A DNA stretch of 53,991 nt from Allobacillus saliphilus (GTDB lineage Bacteria > Bacillota > Bacilli > Bacillales > Alkalibacillaceae). A program made the position numbers and the translations under genes. This document shows, piece after piece, positions 8,985-20,069 of the stretch (the stretch's first letter is position 1; every line of letters starts with the position of its first letter). Under the pieces are notes generated by a model. The model did no database searches and had not been told where the DNA came from. It saw only the letters and a program-made list of their open reading frames with translations. The DNA lies in the NCBI RefSeq assembly GCF_018138385.1, contig NZ_JAGSIE010000027.1, positions 1-53,991 of the forward strand, given 5' to 3'.

Positions 8985-9011
8985 GAAGGGTTTATGGTAT
9001 TTTTATCGAAT
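8985..9011 (+). promoter_or_regulatory. Sigma-H-type promoter P3 just before dnaG
   Basis: GAAGGGTTT (8985-8993), an 11-base spacer and ATCGAAT (9005-9011) match the sigma-H consensus RnAGGAwWW-N11/12-RnnGAAT with one mismatch in the -35. In B. subtilis a sigma-H promoter drives the sigA operon at the onset of sporulation from the same place. Transcription would begin near 9018, which favours ATG 9035 as the dnaG start. Confidence 0.55.
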
Positions 9012-9034
9012 GATATATGAATATGGTGATAAAA

Positions 9035-10864
9035 ATGAACAAGGTGCCTGAAGAAGTGATCGATCGACTTTTATCTACTAGTGATATCGTCGATGTAATT
9101 AGTGAATATATCCAATTGACTAAGAAAGGAAGAAACTTTTTTGGTCTCTGTCCGTTTCACGGAGAAAACACGCCATCATTTTCTGTTTCACAAGAGAAAC
9201 AGATTTTTCACTGTTTTGGTTGTGGAAAAGGAGGCAATGCACTCCGTTTTTTAATGGAAATTGAGTCCATTCATTTTACAGAAGCCATTCAACTTTTAGC
9301 TCGCAAAAGTGGAGAAGAGATTTCTGGTGAGTGGTTAATCCAACCACAAGAATCCTATTACTCTGAAGAGCAAGAAGGTGTTCTGCAAGCATATGACTGG
9401 TCAGCCAAATTGTTTCATCATGTACTCAAGCATACTGCTGATGGGAAGGCTGGCTTAAATTATTTGAAAAAAAGAGGATTTGAGCCTGACACTATCGAAG
9501 AGTTTCAATTAGGCTACTCTCCGGATCGCAATGAATTTTTAGCCGCTTTTCTAAAAGGAAAAGGTTATGAACTGGAACAATTAGCGGATTACGGACTTGT
9601 ACAATCAACAAATCAAGGAAGTTATTATGATCGTTTTAAAGATCGTGTTATCTTTCCGATTAAAAACCACCAAGGTAAGATTATCGCTTTTGGCGGACGA
9701 GCTTTTAAAGAACACCAAGAACCTAAATATTTAAATAGTCCTGAATCCAAGCTTTTCCATAAAGGAAGAGTTTTATACAATTTTCATTTAGCGAGAAAAC
9801 ATTTTCAAAAAGAGAAAGAAGTTATTCTTTTCGAAGGTTATATGGATGTCATCAAAGCATATCAAGCTGGTGTCTATAATGCGGTAGCTACGTTGGGTAC
9901 GAGTTTATCTGAAACTCACGCAAAAACATTAAAACGATATGTCAAACAGGCAGTCATCTGTTTCGATGGAGATGATGCGGGTAGAAACGCTAGCTTCAAG
10001 TCTGCGAACATTTTACGTCAAGCAGGTTTAGAAGTTCGAGTCGCCCATATTCCAGAACGGCAAGATCCTGACGAATATATTGATCGATATGGTGGAGAAT
10101 ACTTTAAACAGAAAGTTCTTCAACCAGCTCAAACTTATATTGCTTTCGCATTGGAATACTATAAAAAAGATTATAATTTAAATCTTGATCATGACCGTAT
10201 TGCATATATTGAAAAAGCTTTGGACATAATCGCAACGAGTGAGTATCCTGTTGAACGAGATTTTCACTTAAAAGAACTTGAAGATACATTCCATTTAAAT
10301 CGTGAAACATTAATGGATGAAATCGAGAAACGAACTTCCAGAATAAAGAAATCCGTGAAGGTTAAAGATAAACGTGGTGGAACAAACGTTCAAACAGGAA
10401 TGCCTAGGAAAAATGAAAAGTTATACGCAGCACATCATACGGCAGAAAGAAATCTTATTGCCCATATGTTAAGGGATGCAGATTTTGCAGAAACGGTTCA
10501 ACAGCGATTAGGTTCAGCATTCAATATTCAAGAGCATCAAGTTCTTGTCACCTATCTATACGCTTATTATGAAGAAGGCAATGAACCGAACGTTAGTCAA
10601 TTTGTTGAACGGTTACCCGAAGAACAATATAAACAACTAGCGATTGAGATTTCATTAAAAGAAATCAATGATGATTTGGAACAAAACGAACTAGAAGATT
10701 ACTTTCTTGCAATCGAAAAAGAAAGTGATATAGATCAAGAAATTCGAGCATTGGAAATCATGTTGAAGCAAGCAGAGAGAGAGAATGATCCAAAGTCAGC
10801 AGCCCGAATAGGTATGAAAATGCTCGAATTGAGGAAGAAAAGTAATATATCCAAGCTAACGTAG
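9035..10864 (+). CDS. dnaG: DNA primase DnaG
   Basis: DnaG makes RNA primers for replication. The N-terminal zinc finger ([13 protein letters not shown]...HCFGCG, near residues 38-60) is complete. The TOPRIM domain holds FEGYMDVI and DGDDAGR, and the C-terminal helicase-binding part follows. I choose ATG 9035 (MNKVPEEV), which aligns with other DnaG starts, giving 609 residues; the in-frame ATGs at 9017 and 9023 sit at or before the expected start of the sigma-H transcript. The gene leads the dnaG-sigA operon, with sigA starting 23 bases after its stop. Confidence 0.95.
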   Translation: MNKVPEEVIDRLLSTSDIVDVISEYIQLTKKGRNFFGLCPFHGENTPSFSVSQEKQIFHCFGCGKGGNALRFLMEIESIHFTEAIQLLARKSGEEISGEWLIQPQESYYSEEQEGVLQAYDWSAKLFHHVLKHTADGKAGLNYLKKRGFEPDTIEEFQLGYSPDRNEFLAAFLKGKGYELEQLADYGLVQSTNQGSYYDRFKDRVIFPIKNHQGKIIAFGGRAFKEHQEPKYLNSPESKLFHKGRVLYNFHLARKHFQKEKEVILFEGYMDVIKAYQAGVYNAVATLGTSLSETHAKTLKRYVKQAVICFDGDDAGRNASFKSANILRQAGLEVRVAHIPERQDPDEYIDRYGGEYFKQKVLQPAQTYIAFALEYYKKDYNLNLDHDRIAYIEKALDIIATSEYPVERDFHLKELEDTFHLNRETLMDEIEKRTSRIKKSVKVKDKRGGTNVQTGMPRKNEKLYAAHHTAERNLIAHMLRDADFAETVQQRLGSAFNIQEHQVLVTYLYAYYEEGNEPNVSQFVERLPEEQYKQLAIEISLKEINDDLEQNELEDYFLAIEKESDIDQEIRALEIMLKQAERENDPKSAARIGMKMLELRKKSNISKLT

Positions 10865-10887
10865 TCAGTTTGGAAGGAGGGGTTTTC

Positions 10888-11991
10888 ATGGCTGAAAAGC
10901 CAATAGATCAAGAATTAACACTGGAACAATCTAAGGACCAACTGCTGGAAATCGGAAAAAAACGTGGAGTTCTCGTATACGAAGAGATTGCGGATAAATT
11001 AGGTCACTTTGAATTGGATTCCGAACAGATGGATGAGTTTTACGAAACACTTGCTGAACAAGGAATCGACCTTATCGGTGAAAGTGAAGACGATCCGAGC
11101 ATGCAGAAGATTTCGAAAGAAGAAGAATTTGATTTAAATGATTTAAGCGTGCCACCAGGGGTGAAAATTAATGACCCTGTCCGTATGTATTTGAAAGAAA
11201 TCGGCCGTGTCGATCTATTGACTGCTAAAGATGAGATTGAATTAGCAGAACGGATTGAACAAGGCGATGAGGAAGCAAAAAGACGCTTGGCAGAAGCGAA
11301 CTTGCGTTTAGTTGTAAGTATTGCGAAACGTTATGTTGGTCGTGGAATGTTATTCTTGGATTTAATTCAAGAAGGAAACATGGGCTTGATCAAAGCAGTA
11401 GAAAAATTTGATTATCGTAAAGGGTTTAAATTCAGTACGTATGCAACTTGGTGGATCCGCCAAGCGATTACACGTGCAATTGCTGACCAAGCGAGAACAA
11501 TTAGAATTCCTGTACACATGGTCGAAACAATCAATAAGTTGATTCGTGTACAAAGACAATTGCTCCAAGATTTAGGTCGCGAGCCAACTCCGGAAGAAAT
11601 TGCTGAAGAAATGGAGTTTACTCCAGATAAAGTGCGTGAAATCTTGAAGATTGCACAAGAACCTGTTTCTTTGGAAACTCCGATTGGAGAAGAAGATGAT
11701 TCTCACTTAGGTGATTTCATCGAAGATCAAGAAGCAACTTCACCTTCCGACCATGCGGCTTATGAACTTCTTAAGGAGCAGCTTGAAGACGTCCTCGATA
11801 CGTTGACAGACCGAGAAGAGAACGTGTTACGACTTCGTTTTGGATTAGATGATGGCAGAACACGAACACTTGAAGAGGTCGGAAAAGTATTTGGCGTAAC
11901 AAGAGAAAGAATTCGTCAAATTGAAGCGAAAGCATTACGTAAATTAAGACATCCAAGCCGAAGTAAGCGATTGAAAGATTTCTTAGAATAA
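10888..11991 (+). CDS. sigA: Primary sigma factor SigA (RpoD)
   Basis: SigA is the housekeeping sigma subunit of RNA polymerase. Regions 1.2 ([11 protein letters not shown]), 2.1-2.4 ([31 protein letters not shown]), 3 and 4.2 ([28 protein letters not shown]) are all intact. I start at ATG 10888 behind the ribosome site GGAGGGG, giving 367 residues, normal for Firmicutes. The in-frame TTG at 10870 overlaps the ribosome site region and is rejected. The following membrane-protein gene has no terminator in front of it, so it may be read through. Confidence 0.97.
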   Translation: MAEKPIDQELTLEQSKDQLLEIGKKRGVLVYEEIADKLGHFELDSEQMDEFYETLAEQGIDLIGESEDDPSMQKISKEEEFDLNDLSVPPGVKINDPVRMYLKEIGRVDLLTAKDEIELAERIEQGDEEAKRRLAEANLRLVVSIAKRYVGRGMLFLDLIQEGNMGLIKAVEKFDYRKGFKFSTYATWWIRQAITRAIADQARTIRIPVHMVETINKLIRVQRQLLQDLGREPTPEEIAEEMEFTPDKVREILKIAQEPVSLETPIGEEDDSHLGDFIEDQEATSPSDHAAYELLKEQLEDVLDTLTDREENVLRLRFGLDDGRTRTLEEVGKVFGVTRERIRQIEAKALRKLRHPSRSKRLKDFLE

Positions 11992-12010
11992 GTCTTTTTG
12001 GAGGCTTGGG

Positions 12011-12550
12011 ATGAAAAAGGATAAAAACAAAATAATTATTGATGAAATTACAAGCTGGAAACAAAATCAGCTACTACCAGAAAAGTATTGTAATTTTCTG
12101 TTGGCATTGTATACCTATGGGGAAGGGGTAGAAGAGGACTCAAAGTCAAACGCATCAATGAAGCGACAACTGTTCATTGGTCTTGATTTAGTTTTCCTTT
12201 TCCTTCTTCTTCCTGCATACATTGTCATTGCTTCTCATTTATCAGATCAAATCCTTGCTCAGTTTATTGTTTTTTCAACCTTTATTTTCATTCTCGGAAT
12301 ACATTGGTATTTTTTTAATAAAATTCAATCCATTTTTACACACGTTGTTATCGTGTTGTTTTTTATCACCATGCTCGTTGGATCTACATTAATCGTACAT
12401 GAATGGTTGGGCAGTGGATTTTGGTTGAATTTACTAATTGTAATACAAGGTTTAATCTGGATTGCTTTTGGTTGGGCTAACAAAGTATATTATTTGGTTA
12501 TATCTGGATTCATTGGCATTTTATTGTTTTTTGCTTTGATTGTTATATAA
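12011..12550 (+). CDS. Conserved hypothetical membrane protein after sigA
   Basis: This 179-residue protein has a soluble N-terminal stretch (1-55) containing PEKYCNFLLALYTYGEG, then about six hydrophobic segments from residue 56 to the C-terminus. A GGAGG ribosome site precedes the ATG, and the start lies 19 bases after the sigA stop, so it is probably cotranscribed. I do not recognise a family with a known function. The N-terminal stretch resembles soluble parts of some DUF2157-like membrane proteins, but this is a weak resemblance. Confidence 0.75.
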   Translation: MKKDKNKIIIDEITSWKQNQLLPEKYCNFLLALYTYGEGVEEDSKSNASMKRQLFIGLDLVFLFLLLPAYIVIASHLSDQILAQFIVFSTFIFILGIHWYFFNKIQSIFTHVVIVLFFITMLVGSTLIVHEWLGSGFWLNLLIVIQGLIWIAFGWANKVYYLVISGFIGILLFFALIVI

Positions 12551-12656
12551 ATCTTCACATTTATCTCTTTTCTCTTGAACACATTTCGAGTAAAATAGAT
12601 ATAGCTTTGTAAACGAAGAATACTACATAGATACAACTGAAGGAGGTCTATATGTC

Positions 12657-13016
12657 ATGAAAAGAAACGCAGCAGCACCTTATTATGTAATTGGTATTAT
12701 TGGAATTTTAGCGATGATTATTATGGGTGGTGTCGGTATGGCACAAATGAACAACGCAGAAGGTGAAGGGGAAGACAGTGCAGAACAAACTGATCTAGCT
12801 CCAGAAGATATTTATAGTCAAAATTGCATGTCCTGTCACGGCGGTGAGTTAGAAGGTGGAATGGGACCTGCTTTGACTGACGTTGGCGATAGCTACGATG
12901 CAAGTGAAATCGTAGAAATTATTAAAAACGGTAAAGGTCAAATGCCAGCGATTAACCTTGACCAAAGCAATGCGGAAAAACTTGCTGAATGGTTAGTGGA
13001 TGGAGCAGGTAAATAA
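12657..13016 (+). CDS. cccA: Cytochrome c-550 (CccA)
   Basis: This is a small membrane-anchored c-type cytochrome carrying electrons outside the membrane. An N-terminal helix (residues 8-29) acts as anchor, followed by an acidic linker. The haem site CMSCHGG begins near residue 57, and the likely sixth ligand is the Met in GKGQMPAI near 101. The length of 119 residues and the place downstream of sigA match B. subtilis cccA. The gene has a strong GGAGG ribosome site and ends at a near-perfect terminator. Confidence 0.94.
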   Translation: MKRNAAAPYYVIGIIGILAMIIMGGVGMAQMNNAEGEGEDSAEQTDLAPEDIYSQNCMSCHGGELEGGMGPALTDVGDSYDASEIVEIIKNGKGQMPAINLDQSNAEKLAEWLVDGAGK

Positions 13017-13030
13017 GATTTAAATCTTTG

Positions 13031-13072
13031 AATCCGGAAACAAAAGAAAATTCTTTTGTTTCTGGATTTTTT
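13031..13072 (+). terminator. Terminator after cccA
   Basis: An 18-base arm (13031-13048) and its nearly perfect complement (13051-13068) flank a two-base gap, followed by Ts. It lies immediately before the trmK ribosome site, so trmK must be read through it or start from a promoter within it. Confidence 0.9.
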
Positions 13073-13094
13073 AATACAGGAAGGTATGAGAGCT

Positions 13095-13781
13095 GTGGAA
13101 TTATCAAATCGACTGAAACAAGTTATCGAATTTTTACCTGAAGATGTAAGGAAGTTTGCTGATATTGGTTCGGATCACGCTTATTTGCCGTGCGCTGTTT
13201 GTTTAGAACGACCTCATGTTCAAGCAATTGCATGTGAGGTTAATCGCGGACCGTATGAATCTGCTCAATCACAAGTAAACAAAATGAATCTACAAGATCG
13301 GATTGATGTCCGGTTAGGCAATGGTTTAGAGGTGATCGAACCAAATGAAGTGGACACGATTGTCATAGCGGGAATGGGCGGGTCACTCATTCGTTCCATT
13401 CTTGAGAATCATCCGGAAAAATTGGAAGGAGTGACTCGACTGATCCTTCAACCGAATATCGATGCTTCTTCCATTAGAGAGTTTTCGTTAAACTATGGGT
13501 ATCAACTAATAGCCGAACGAATCATTAATGATGAGGGATATATTTATGAAGTTCTTGTCTTGGAGAAAAGTGACCAAGCTCAGCAATTAACAGATAAAGA
13601 AATATATTTAGGACCATTTCTCATGAAAGAAAAAAATTCAGCTTTTAAAGAGAAATGGCAGCATGTTCTTGAAAAGAAACAAAAAATTATCGAACAAATA
13701 AAGCAAGCGAAAAACCCAGACCAAAATAAAATCAATCTTTTCGAACAACAAAAATCATGGATCAAGGAGGAATTACAATGA
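13095..13781 (+). CDS. trmK: tRNA (adenine-22-N1)-methyltransferase TrmK
   Basis: TrmK methylates A22 of bacterial tRNAs using S-adenosylmethionine. The SAM-binding motif FADIGSDHAYLPC (near residue 22), IAGMGGSLI and LQPN are all present. The ribosome site AGGAAGG ends at 13084, one base before ATG 13086 but ten before GTG 13095, so GTG 13095 is preferred, giving 228 residues; ATG 13086 would add three. The C-terminal third is a lysine-rich helical domain. The 3' end overlaps yqfO by four bases, the usual partner gene. Confidence 0.92.
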   Translation: MELSNRLKQVIEFLPEDVRKFADIGSDHAYLPCAVCLERPHVQAIACEVNRGPYESAQSQVNKMNLQDRIDVRLGNGLEVIEPNEVDTIVIAGMGGSLIRSILENHPEKLEGVTRLILQPNIDASSIREFSLNYGYQLIAERIINDEGYIYEVLVLEKSDQAQQLTDKEIYLGPFLMKEKNSAFKEKWQHVLEKKQKIIEQIKQAKNPDQNKINLFEQQKSWIKEELQ

Positions 13782-14887
13782 CAAAAGTAATTGACGTAAT
13801 GAATGCCATGGAGGAGATTGCGCCAAAAAGCTTAGCGTTTGAAGGTGATCGGATTGGTCTTCAAATCGGTAGTCCAAATAGTGATGCCAATCGAGTAATG
13901 GTTACATTGGATGTTCTTGAAAGTGTCGTTGATGAAGCGATTGAAAATGAAATCGACCTTATTATCGCTCATCACCCGTTTATTTTTAAACCATTTCAAG
14001 CGATCAATTGGGATAGTGAAAAAGGTAGAATTACGAAGAAATTAATGACGCATAACATCTCTCTTTTCGTTGCACATACCAATTTAGACATTGCGCGTGG
14101 TGGCGTAAATGATTTATTGATGGAAAAACTAGGATTAACAGATACAGATGTGCTCGTCAAAACAACAGAAGAAAAGTTATATAAGCTCGTCATTCACGTG
14201 CCAAAGACGCATGAAAATGAAATACGTCAAGCATTTGCTGATGCCGGAGCTGGGTTTATCGGAAACTATAGTCATTGCACATTTAATCTAGAAGGAATGG
14301 GTACGTTTAAACCGCAAGAAGGAGCCGATCCATATATCGGGAGTGAAAATGAATTAGAGCGAGTAGAAGAGTATCGCATGGATACAATTGTGCCAGAAGG
14401 AATTTTAAAACGGACTATTGAGCTAGCTAAACAAGCACATCCATATGAAGAGATGGCGTATGATGTTTATCCACTACAAGTTCAAGGCGAAGCTTACGGA
14501 TTGGGACGGATTGCCAAATTATCCGAACCAATGCAACTTCAAGAGTTGGCACAACTTGTAAAGAAAGCATACGATGTTCCGAACTTGCGCTTTGTCGGTA
14601 AAGAAGATAAACGGATTCGCACGGTTGCAGTCATTGGAGGCGATGGCAATAAATATATCGCTAAAGCAAAACAAATGGGTGCAGATGTGCTGATTACAGG
14701 TGATGTATATTTCCACACCGCTCATGATGCTTTAGGGATGGGGCTTGCGATGATTGATCCAGGGCATCATATTGAACAGATAATGAAAGTAGGCTTACAA
14801 CAAAGATTAATTGAAAAAATGCCAGCGGTACAGTTCAACATATCAGCACACAAAACAGAACCATTTACTTTTCTAACGAACGACTAA
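13778..14887 (+). CDS. yqfO: Nif3-like dinuclear metal-centre protein YqfO
   Basis: This NIF3/DUF34 family protein carries a dinuclear metal site. Ligand-bearing motifs IIAHHPF (near residue 61), VAHTNLDIA (near 98) and the C-terminal DPGHHIEQ are intact. The middle (about 133-235) is the PII/CutA-like insertion seen in YqfO. I start at ATG 13778 behind AAGGAGG; the upstream ATG 13757 lies inside trmK without a ribosome site. The length is then 369 residues. The exact function of the family is still debated. In B. subtilis ispH comes next; here a 12-kb block intervenes. Confidence 0.92.
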   Translation: MTKVIDVMNAMEEIAPKSLAFEGDRIGLQIGSPNSDANRVMVTLDVLESVVDEAIENEIDLIIAHHPFIFKPFQAINWDSEKGRITKKLMTHNISLFVAHTNLDIARGGVNDLLMEKLGLTDTDVLVKTTEEKLYKLVIHVPKTHENEIRQAFADAGAGFIGNYSHCTFNLEGMGTFKPQEGADPYIGSENELERVEEYRMDTIVPEGILKRTIELAKQAHPYEEMAYDVYPLQVQGEAYGLGRIAKLSEPMQLQELAQLVKKAYDVPNLRFVGKEDKRIRTVAVIGGDGNKYIAKAKQMGADVLITGDVYFHTAHDALGMGLAMIDPGHHIEQIMKVGLQQRLIEKMPAVQFNISAHKTEPFTFLTND

Positions 14888-14927
14888 TGTCAGTATATTT
14901 TGATTAATTGAACATTTTTTTGGTGTG

Positions 14928-16453
<1,526 letters not shown>

Positions 16454-16479
16454 CGAATCAAAATAGCTGAGGTGTAGGT

Positions 16480-18018
16480 ATGAAGCATGAAGAGAAGATA
16501 ATTGTTTTAGATTATGGAAGCCAATATAACCAACTCATTACGCGTCGAATTAGAGAGTTCGGAGTATACAGTGAGCTCCACCCGAACGACCTTTCTGCAG
16601 AAGAATTGAAAGAATTGAATCCTACAGGAATTATTTTGTCCGGTGGTCCGAACAGTGTGTTTGAGCGTGATGCATTTTCTATTGATGAAAATATCTTTGA
16701 ATTAGGTATCCCAGTTTTAGGCATTTGTTACGGCATGCAATTAATGACCTATAAACTAGGCGGACGTGTTGAACCAGCTGCCCAACGTGAATATGGCAAA
16801 GCAAAAATTTTATTGACAGAAAATCAATCATCAATTTTTCATACTTTACCAGAAGAACAAATTGTCTGGATGAGTCATGGAGACCATGTTGTGGAAATGC
16901 CTGAAGGATTTCAAATTGATGCTAAGAATCCATCCTGTCCGATCGCCGCAATCAGTAATGAGGAGAAAAAGTTTTACGGTGTTCAATTTCACCCAGAAGT
17001 CGGCCATTCAGTTTATGGGAATGATCTTTTGAAAAACTTTGTTTATGAAATTTGCGGATGTAGCGGTGAGTGGACAATGAGAAACTTCATTGAATCAGAA
17101 ATTGAAAAAATTAGAGAATCTGTGAAAGATCGAAAAGTTCTCTGTGCCTTAAGTGGTGGCGTCGATTCCTCTGTTGTTGCTGTTTTGTTGCATCAAGCAA
17201 TTGGCGATCAACTGACATGCATTTTTGTTGATCATGGCTTGCTTCGAAAAAATGAAGCTGAAGATGTAATGAAGATGTTTTCGGAAGGTTTTCATATGAA
17301 TGTCATTCAGGTTGATGCTAAAGACCGATTCTTATCAAAGCTTAATGGCGTCAGTGATCCGGAGATAAAGCGTAAAATAATTGGGAACGAATTTATCTAT
17401 GTTTTTGATGAGGAATCCTCTAAGGTTGATGATGTCGACTTTTTGGCACAAGGGACCCTTTATACAGATATTATTGAAAGTGGTACGAAAACAGCACAGA
17501 CGATTAAAAGCCATCACAATGTAGGTGGATTGCCGGAAAAAATGAAGTTGAATTTAATTGAACCGTTGAACACTTTATTCAAGGATGAAGTCCGGAAATT
17601 GGGAGAAGAATTAGGTATCCCGGAACATATTGTTTGGCGTCAGCCATTTCCTGGACCAGGCTTGGCCATTCGTGTCCTTGGAGAAGTGACAGAAGAAAAA
17701 TTAGAAATTGTCCGTGAATCCGACGCCATTTTGCGAGAAGAATTTATGTTAGCTGGATTAGATAAAACAGTGTGGCAGTATTTCACGGTTTTACCAGGTA
17801 TACAAAGTGTCGGCGTTATGGGCGACCAACGGACATACGACCACACAGTTGGGATTCGCGCAGTCAGTTCAATTGATGGTATGACTTCAGATTGGGCAAG
17901 AATACCATTTGATATTTTAGAAAAAGTCTCGAATCGAATTGTAAATGAAGTTCCACATGTGAATCGCATCGTGTACGATATCACAAGTAAACCACCTGCA
18001 ACGATTGAGTGGGAGTAG
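16480..18018 (+). CDS. guaA: GMP synthase (glutamine-hydrolysing) GuaA
   Basis: GuaA converts XMP to GMP with ATP and glutamine. The class I amidotransferase half (residues 1-195) has the nucleophile in GICYGMQ (Cys83) and the FHPE pair. The ATP-pyrophosphatase half has the PP-loop SGGVDSS (near 225-231) and [12 protein letters not shown]. The C-terminal dimerisation domain ends with the conserved PPATIEWE. The length of 512 residues and all motifs indicate an active enzyme. It is the second gene of the guaBA operon and ends at a terminator. A decayed paralogue lies 3 kb downstream. Confidence 0.97.
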   Translation: MKHEEKIIVLDYGSQYNQLITRRIREFGVYSELHPNDLSAEELKELNPTGIILSGGPNSVFERDAFSIDENIFELGIPVLGICYGMQLMTYKLGGRVEPAAQREYGKAKILLTENQSSIFHTLPEEQIVWMSHGDHVVEMPEGFQIDAKNPSCPIAAISNEEKKFYGVQFHPEVGHSVYGNDLLKNFVYEICGCSGEWTMRNFIESEIEKIRESVKDRKVLCALSGGVDSSVVAVLLHQAIGDQLTCIFVDHGLLRKNEAEDVMKMFSEGFHMNVIQVDAKDRFLSKLNGVSDPEIKRKIIGNEFIYVFDEESSKVDDVDFLAQGTLYTDIIESGTKTAQTIKSHHNVGGLPEKMKLNLIEPLNTLFKDEVRKLGEELGIPEHIVWRQPFPGPGLAIRVLGEVTEEKLEIVRESDAILREEFMLAGLDKTVWQYFTVLPGIQSVGVMGDQRTYDHTVGIRAVSSIDGMTSDWARIPFDILEKVSNRIVNEVPHVNRIVYDITSKPPATIEWE

Positions 18019-18031
18019 TAATAGGAGCCCT

Positions 18032-18060
18032 AAAGCCCTTGGTAACAAAGGGTTTTATAT
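18032..18060 (+). terminator. Terminator after guaA
   Basis: AAAGCCCTT (18032-18040) pairs with AAGGGTTTT (18048-18056) with one G-U pair, and the descending arm doubles as the T-tract. Confidence 0.75.
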
Positions 18061-18139
18061 GCGACAATCCCATTTTAAAACAAATAAGTCTACGACAAGG
18101 TGAAGGTTATTCACCGACGTCATGAATGATAGAAACATT

Positions 18140-18184
18140 AAAGTCGCAGTGACATATAACATATATATCACTGCGACTTTTCCA
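18140..18184 (-). terminator. Terminator after the thiY remnant
   Basis: A 13-bp perfect stem (18140-18152 with 18168-18180), with A-runs and T-runs on both sides, lies between convergent units. It would serve the tenA-thiY transcript and could also stop read-through from guaA. Confidence 0.75.
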
Positions 18185-18216
18185 TTTTGCTCAAAAAACT
18201 TGGAAAAATGAAATGG

Positions 18217-18947
18217 TTAAGATACAATATTAACATTTAATTTATTCATATCAGGAATATCATCTATTAATTCATTTTTCTTCAGCCAGTCCGCTGTCTC
18301 TTCCCAGGATCTTGTGTTTTCTGTCCCAGATCCTGATTCACTTTTCATTTTTGGTAATAAAATGCTCATGCTTCCCATCTCTACTTCTTTATCAAGAGAG
18401 AAATTAGCTTCGTCTTGATTATCAAGAATAATTTGTAGTGCATCTTCTAGATTTTCAACCATGAAGTCGAAGCCTTTTCGAGCCTCTTTCCAAAAAGCTT
18501 CTATATCTGCTTGCTCATTTTCCCACTATCTTCACTTGCCACTGTAACTATTTCATAATAACTCGGTACTCCGTTATCAACTAGGTTAAAATAATCGGCT
18601 TCGTACCCTTCGCGTCGTAAAACAGGAACTTCGTGATTGACATACATTCCGCTCAACACATCCACCTGTTCAGAAACCAAGGATGAGTCTAATTCAAATT
18701 AAACATTGACCATCTCAACCTTATCATAATCTTCGCCGTCATGGTTAACAATCATTTTTACCACTGCTTCGTTTGGCGGTATTCCTGGGGGAGCCAAACT
18801 GCTTACCTTCTAGAGCTTTTGGTGAGCCTATTGGACCAGACCATCAGAACGGTAAACGACGTGATTCAATGGTTCTCTTACGACTGCAGCGACAGCTTTT
18901 ATAGGGGTGTCTTCATTTGCTTTTGCCATAATTCTACTTATTCACAG
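18217..18947 (-). pseudogene. Broken thiY-like substrate-binding protein gene
   Basis: Read from right to left, fragments in different frames resemble a ThiY/THI5-like binding protein for the thiamine precursor formylaminopyrimidine: IMAKANEDTPIKAV, REPLNHVVYRSDG, then EAVVKMIVNHDGEDYDKVEM, then MYVNHEVPVLRREGYEADYF, and a C-terminal piece of 82 residues (18217-18462) beginning MVENLEDALQI. At least three frameshifts (near 18840, 18788 and 18520) and an in-frame TAA (18699-18701) break it. The N-terminal third, including the signal peptide, is missing. It lies 46 bases downstream of tenA, the expected operon partner; thiX and thiZ are absent. The gene cannot make a working protein. Confidence 0.8.
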
Positions 18948-18993
18948 ACAAAGATGATGAATGAAATAGTTTGTTTGCTTTACTGTTCGTTAA

Positions 18994-19680
18994 TTAATTT
19001 TTTGCTAAATCTTTTACTGGCCACATAGAGACATCTTCTGCCATCTCCCAGAACATGTATTCAAAGTAACTCGTTCTGACAAAGATATCTTCAATTCTTT
19101 TCAACTCATGTTCAGATTTATCTTTTGCAATGTCATTTATCAAGTCGATACAGTTTTCAGCAATTTCAGTGAAACCTTCAGAAGAATACATCTGAACCCA
19201 GTTTCCATAAAGGTCGTGCTCTAATGCACCTGGCCATTCAGCTAACTTCTTACCAATCCAATTATAACTCCAAGCACAAGCAAGTACTGCTGCAATAGCG
19301 TTTTCCACACCGCCAAGCTGTGCTTGGCTAATCATATAACTTGTATAGGCAGTCATAGCAGCTGAAGGTTCTGTCGCTTCTAATTCCTCATTCGAAATAT
19401 TGAATTTCTCTGCATACTTACGATGCAAATCCATTTCAAAATTCATTGTGCCGTGAAGTAGATTAGCGAAAATAGTCATTGTTTTTAAATCATTCGCTTT
19501 CGTACTACCAATTGCGAACACACGAGAGTATTCAATTAAGTATACGTAATCTTGTTTCATATAATGAATAAACTTCTCTTTATCGAGGGTTCCTTCCCCA
19601 ATACCCTTCACAAATGGATGGTCTAAATAACTATTCCAAACAGGTTCGACAGTTTTGAATAGGCGATCTGTAAACGTCAT
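18994..19680 (-). CDS. tenA: Aminopyrimidine aminohydrolase TenA (thiaminase II)
   Basis: TenA hydrolyses aminopyrimidine from degraded thiamine to HMP for salvage. Catalytic residues stand at the B. subtilis positions: Asp44 (MKQDY), Cys135 (LACAWSYN) and a Glu in SYFEYMFW (207). The length of 228 residues is complete. The gene is preceded by a TPP riboswitch and an intrinsic terminator, so it is expressed when thiamine pyrophosphate is low. Its former partner thiY is ruined, so the substrate must enter by another importer or arise inside the cell. Confidence 0.95.
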   Translation of the reverse strand: MTFTDRLFKTVEPVWNSYLDHPFVKGIGEGTLDKEKFIHYMKQDYVYLIEYSRVFAIGSTKANDLKTMTIFANLLHGTMNFEMDLHRKYAEKFNISNEELEATEPSAAMTAYTSYMISQAQLGGVENAIAAVLACAWSYNWIGKKLAEWPGALEHDLYGNWVQMYSSEGFTEIAENCIDLINDIAKDKSEHELKRIEDIFVRTSYFEYMFWEMAEDVSMWPVKDLAKN

Positions 19681-19719
19681 AATATCTTATCTCCTTCTTT
19701 CTATTTTGAAAAATGAATC

Positions 19720-19751
19720 AAAAAAACCATTCCACTAATAGAGGGAATGGT
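19720..19751 (-). terminator. Riboswitch-controlled terminator before tenA
   Basis: On the minus strand ACCATTCC (19751-19744) pairs with GGAATGGT (19734-19727), followed by six Ts. It stands between the TPP aptamer and tenA and is the likely off-switch of the riboswitch. Confidence 0.88.
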
Positions 19752-19778
19752 AGAATAAAAGATACTTTTGTACGTATC

Positions 19779-19864
19779 GCCACCACTTCCCTACGCTAGT
19801 ATGACCTAGTTCAGGTTCAAAGGGTCAAGACATGTCTTTCTCAGCAAATTTTTGCTCCCCTAGT
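19779..19864 (-). promoter_or_regulatory. TPP riboswitch (THI element)
   Basis: The minus strand shows the conserved TPP aptamer parts in order: GGGGAGC, CTGAGA, CCCTTTGAACCTGA, then TAGCGTAGGGAAGTGG. The element lies between a strong promoter and a terminator in front of tenA. Binding of thiamine pyrophosphate should favour the terminator and stop transcription. Confidence 0.95.
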
Positions 19865-19887
19865 GATTCATTTATTCAATTAGCTCT

Positions 19888-19917
19888 AATATAATCATAC
19901 AAGTTTGTACTTGTCAA
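19888..19917 (-). promoter_or_regulatory. Promoter of the TPP riboswitch-tenA unit
   Basis: On the minus strand a perfect TTGACA (19917-19912) and TATATT (19893-19888) with an 18-base spacer. Transcription would start near 19881, a few bases before the aptamer. Confidence 0.7.
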
Positions 19918-20024
19918 ATTGATTTTGAGCGGAATAATGCAATGTTATTTGATTAGAACAAACTACAAATAAATACTACTCTACTAAAGTAATTATTGAC
20001 TATATAAAAAACAAGTTACATAAG

Positions 20025-20062
20025 AAAAGGAGCTAAAATCATGAGAGATTTAGCTCCTTTTT
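20025..20062 (-). terminator. Terminator after the SDR gene
   Basis: AAAAGGAGCTAAA (20025-20037) pairs with TTTAGCTCCTTTT (20049-20061), a 13-bp stem with A/T runs at both sides. It follows the SDR stop codon on the minus strand. Confidence 0.85.
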
Positions 20063-20069
20063 TAACAAA

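Noticed and set aside
9017-9034. ATG 9017 or 9023 as dnaG start
   Set aside because: They lie at or before the expected sigma-H transcript start and add residues not found in other DnaG proteins; ATG 9035 aligns better.
18741-19028. Plus-strand ORF of 95 codons opposite thiY and the end of tenA
   Set aside because: It is antisense to recognisable thiY and tenA coding, has no family likeness and no ribosome site that stands out.
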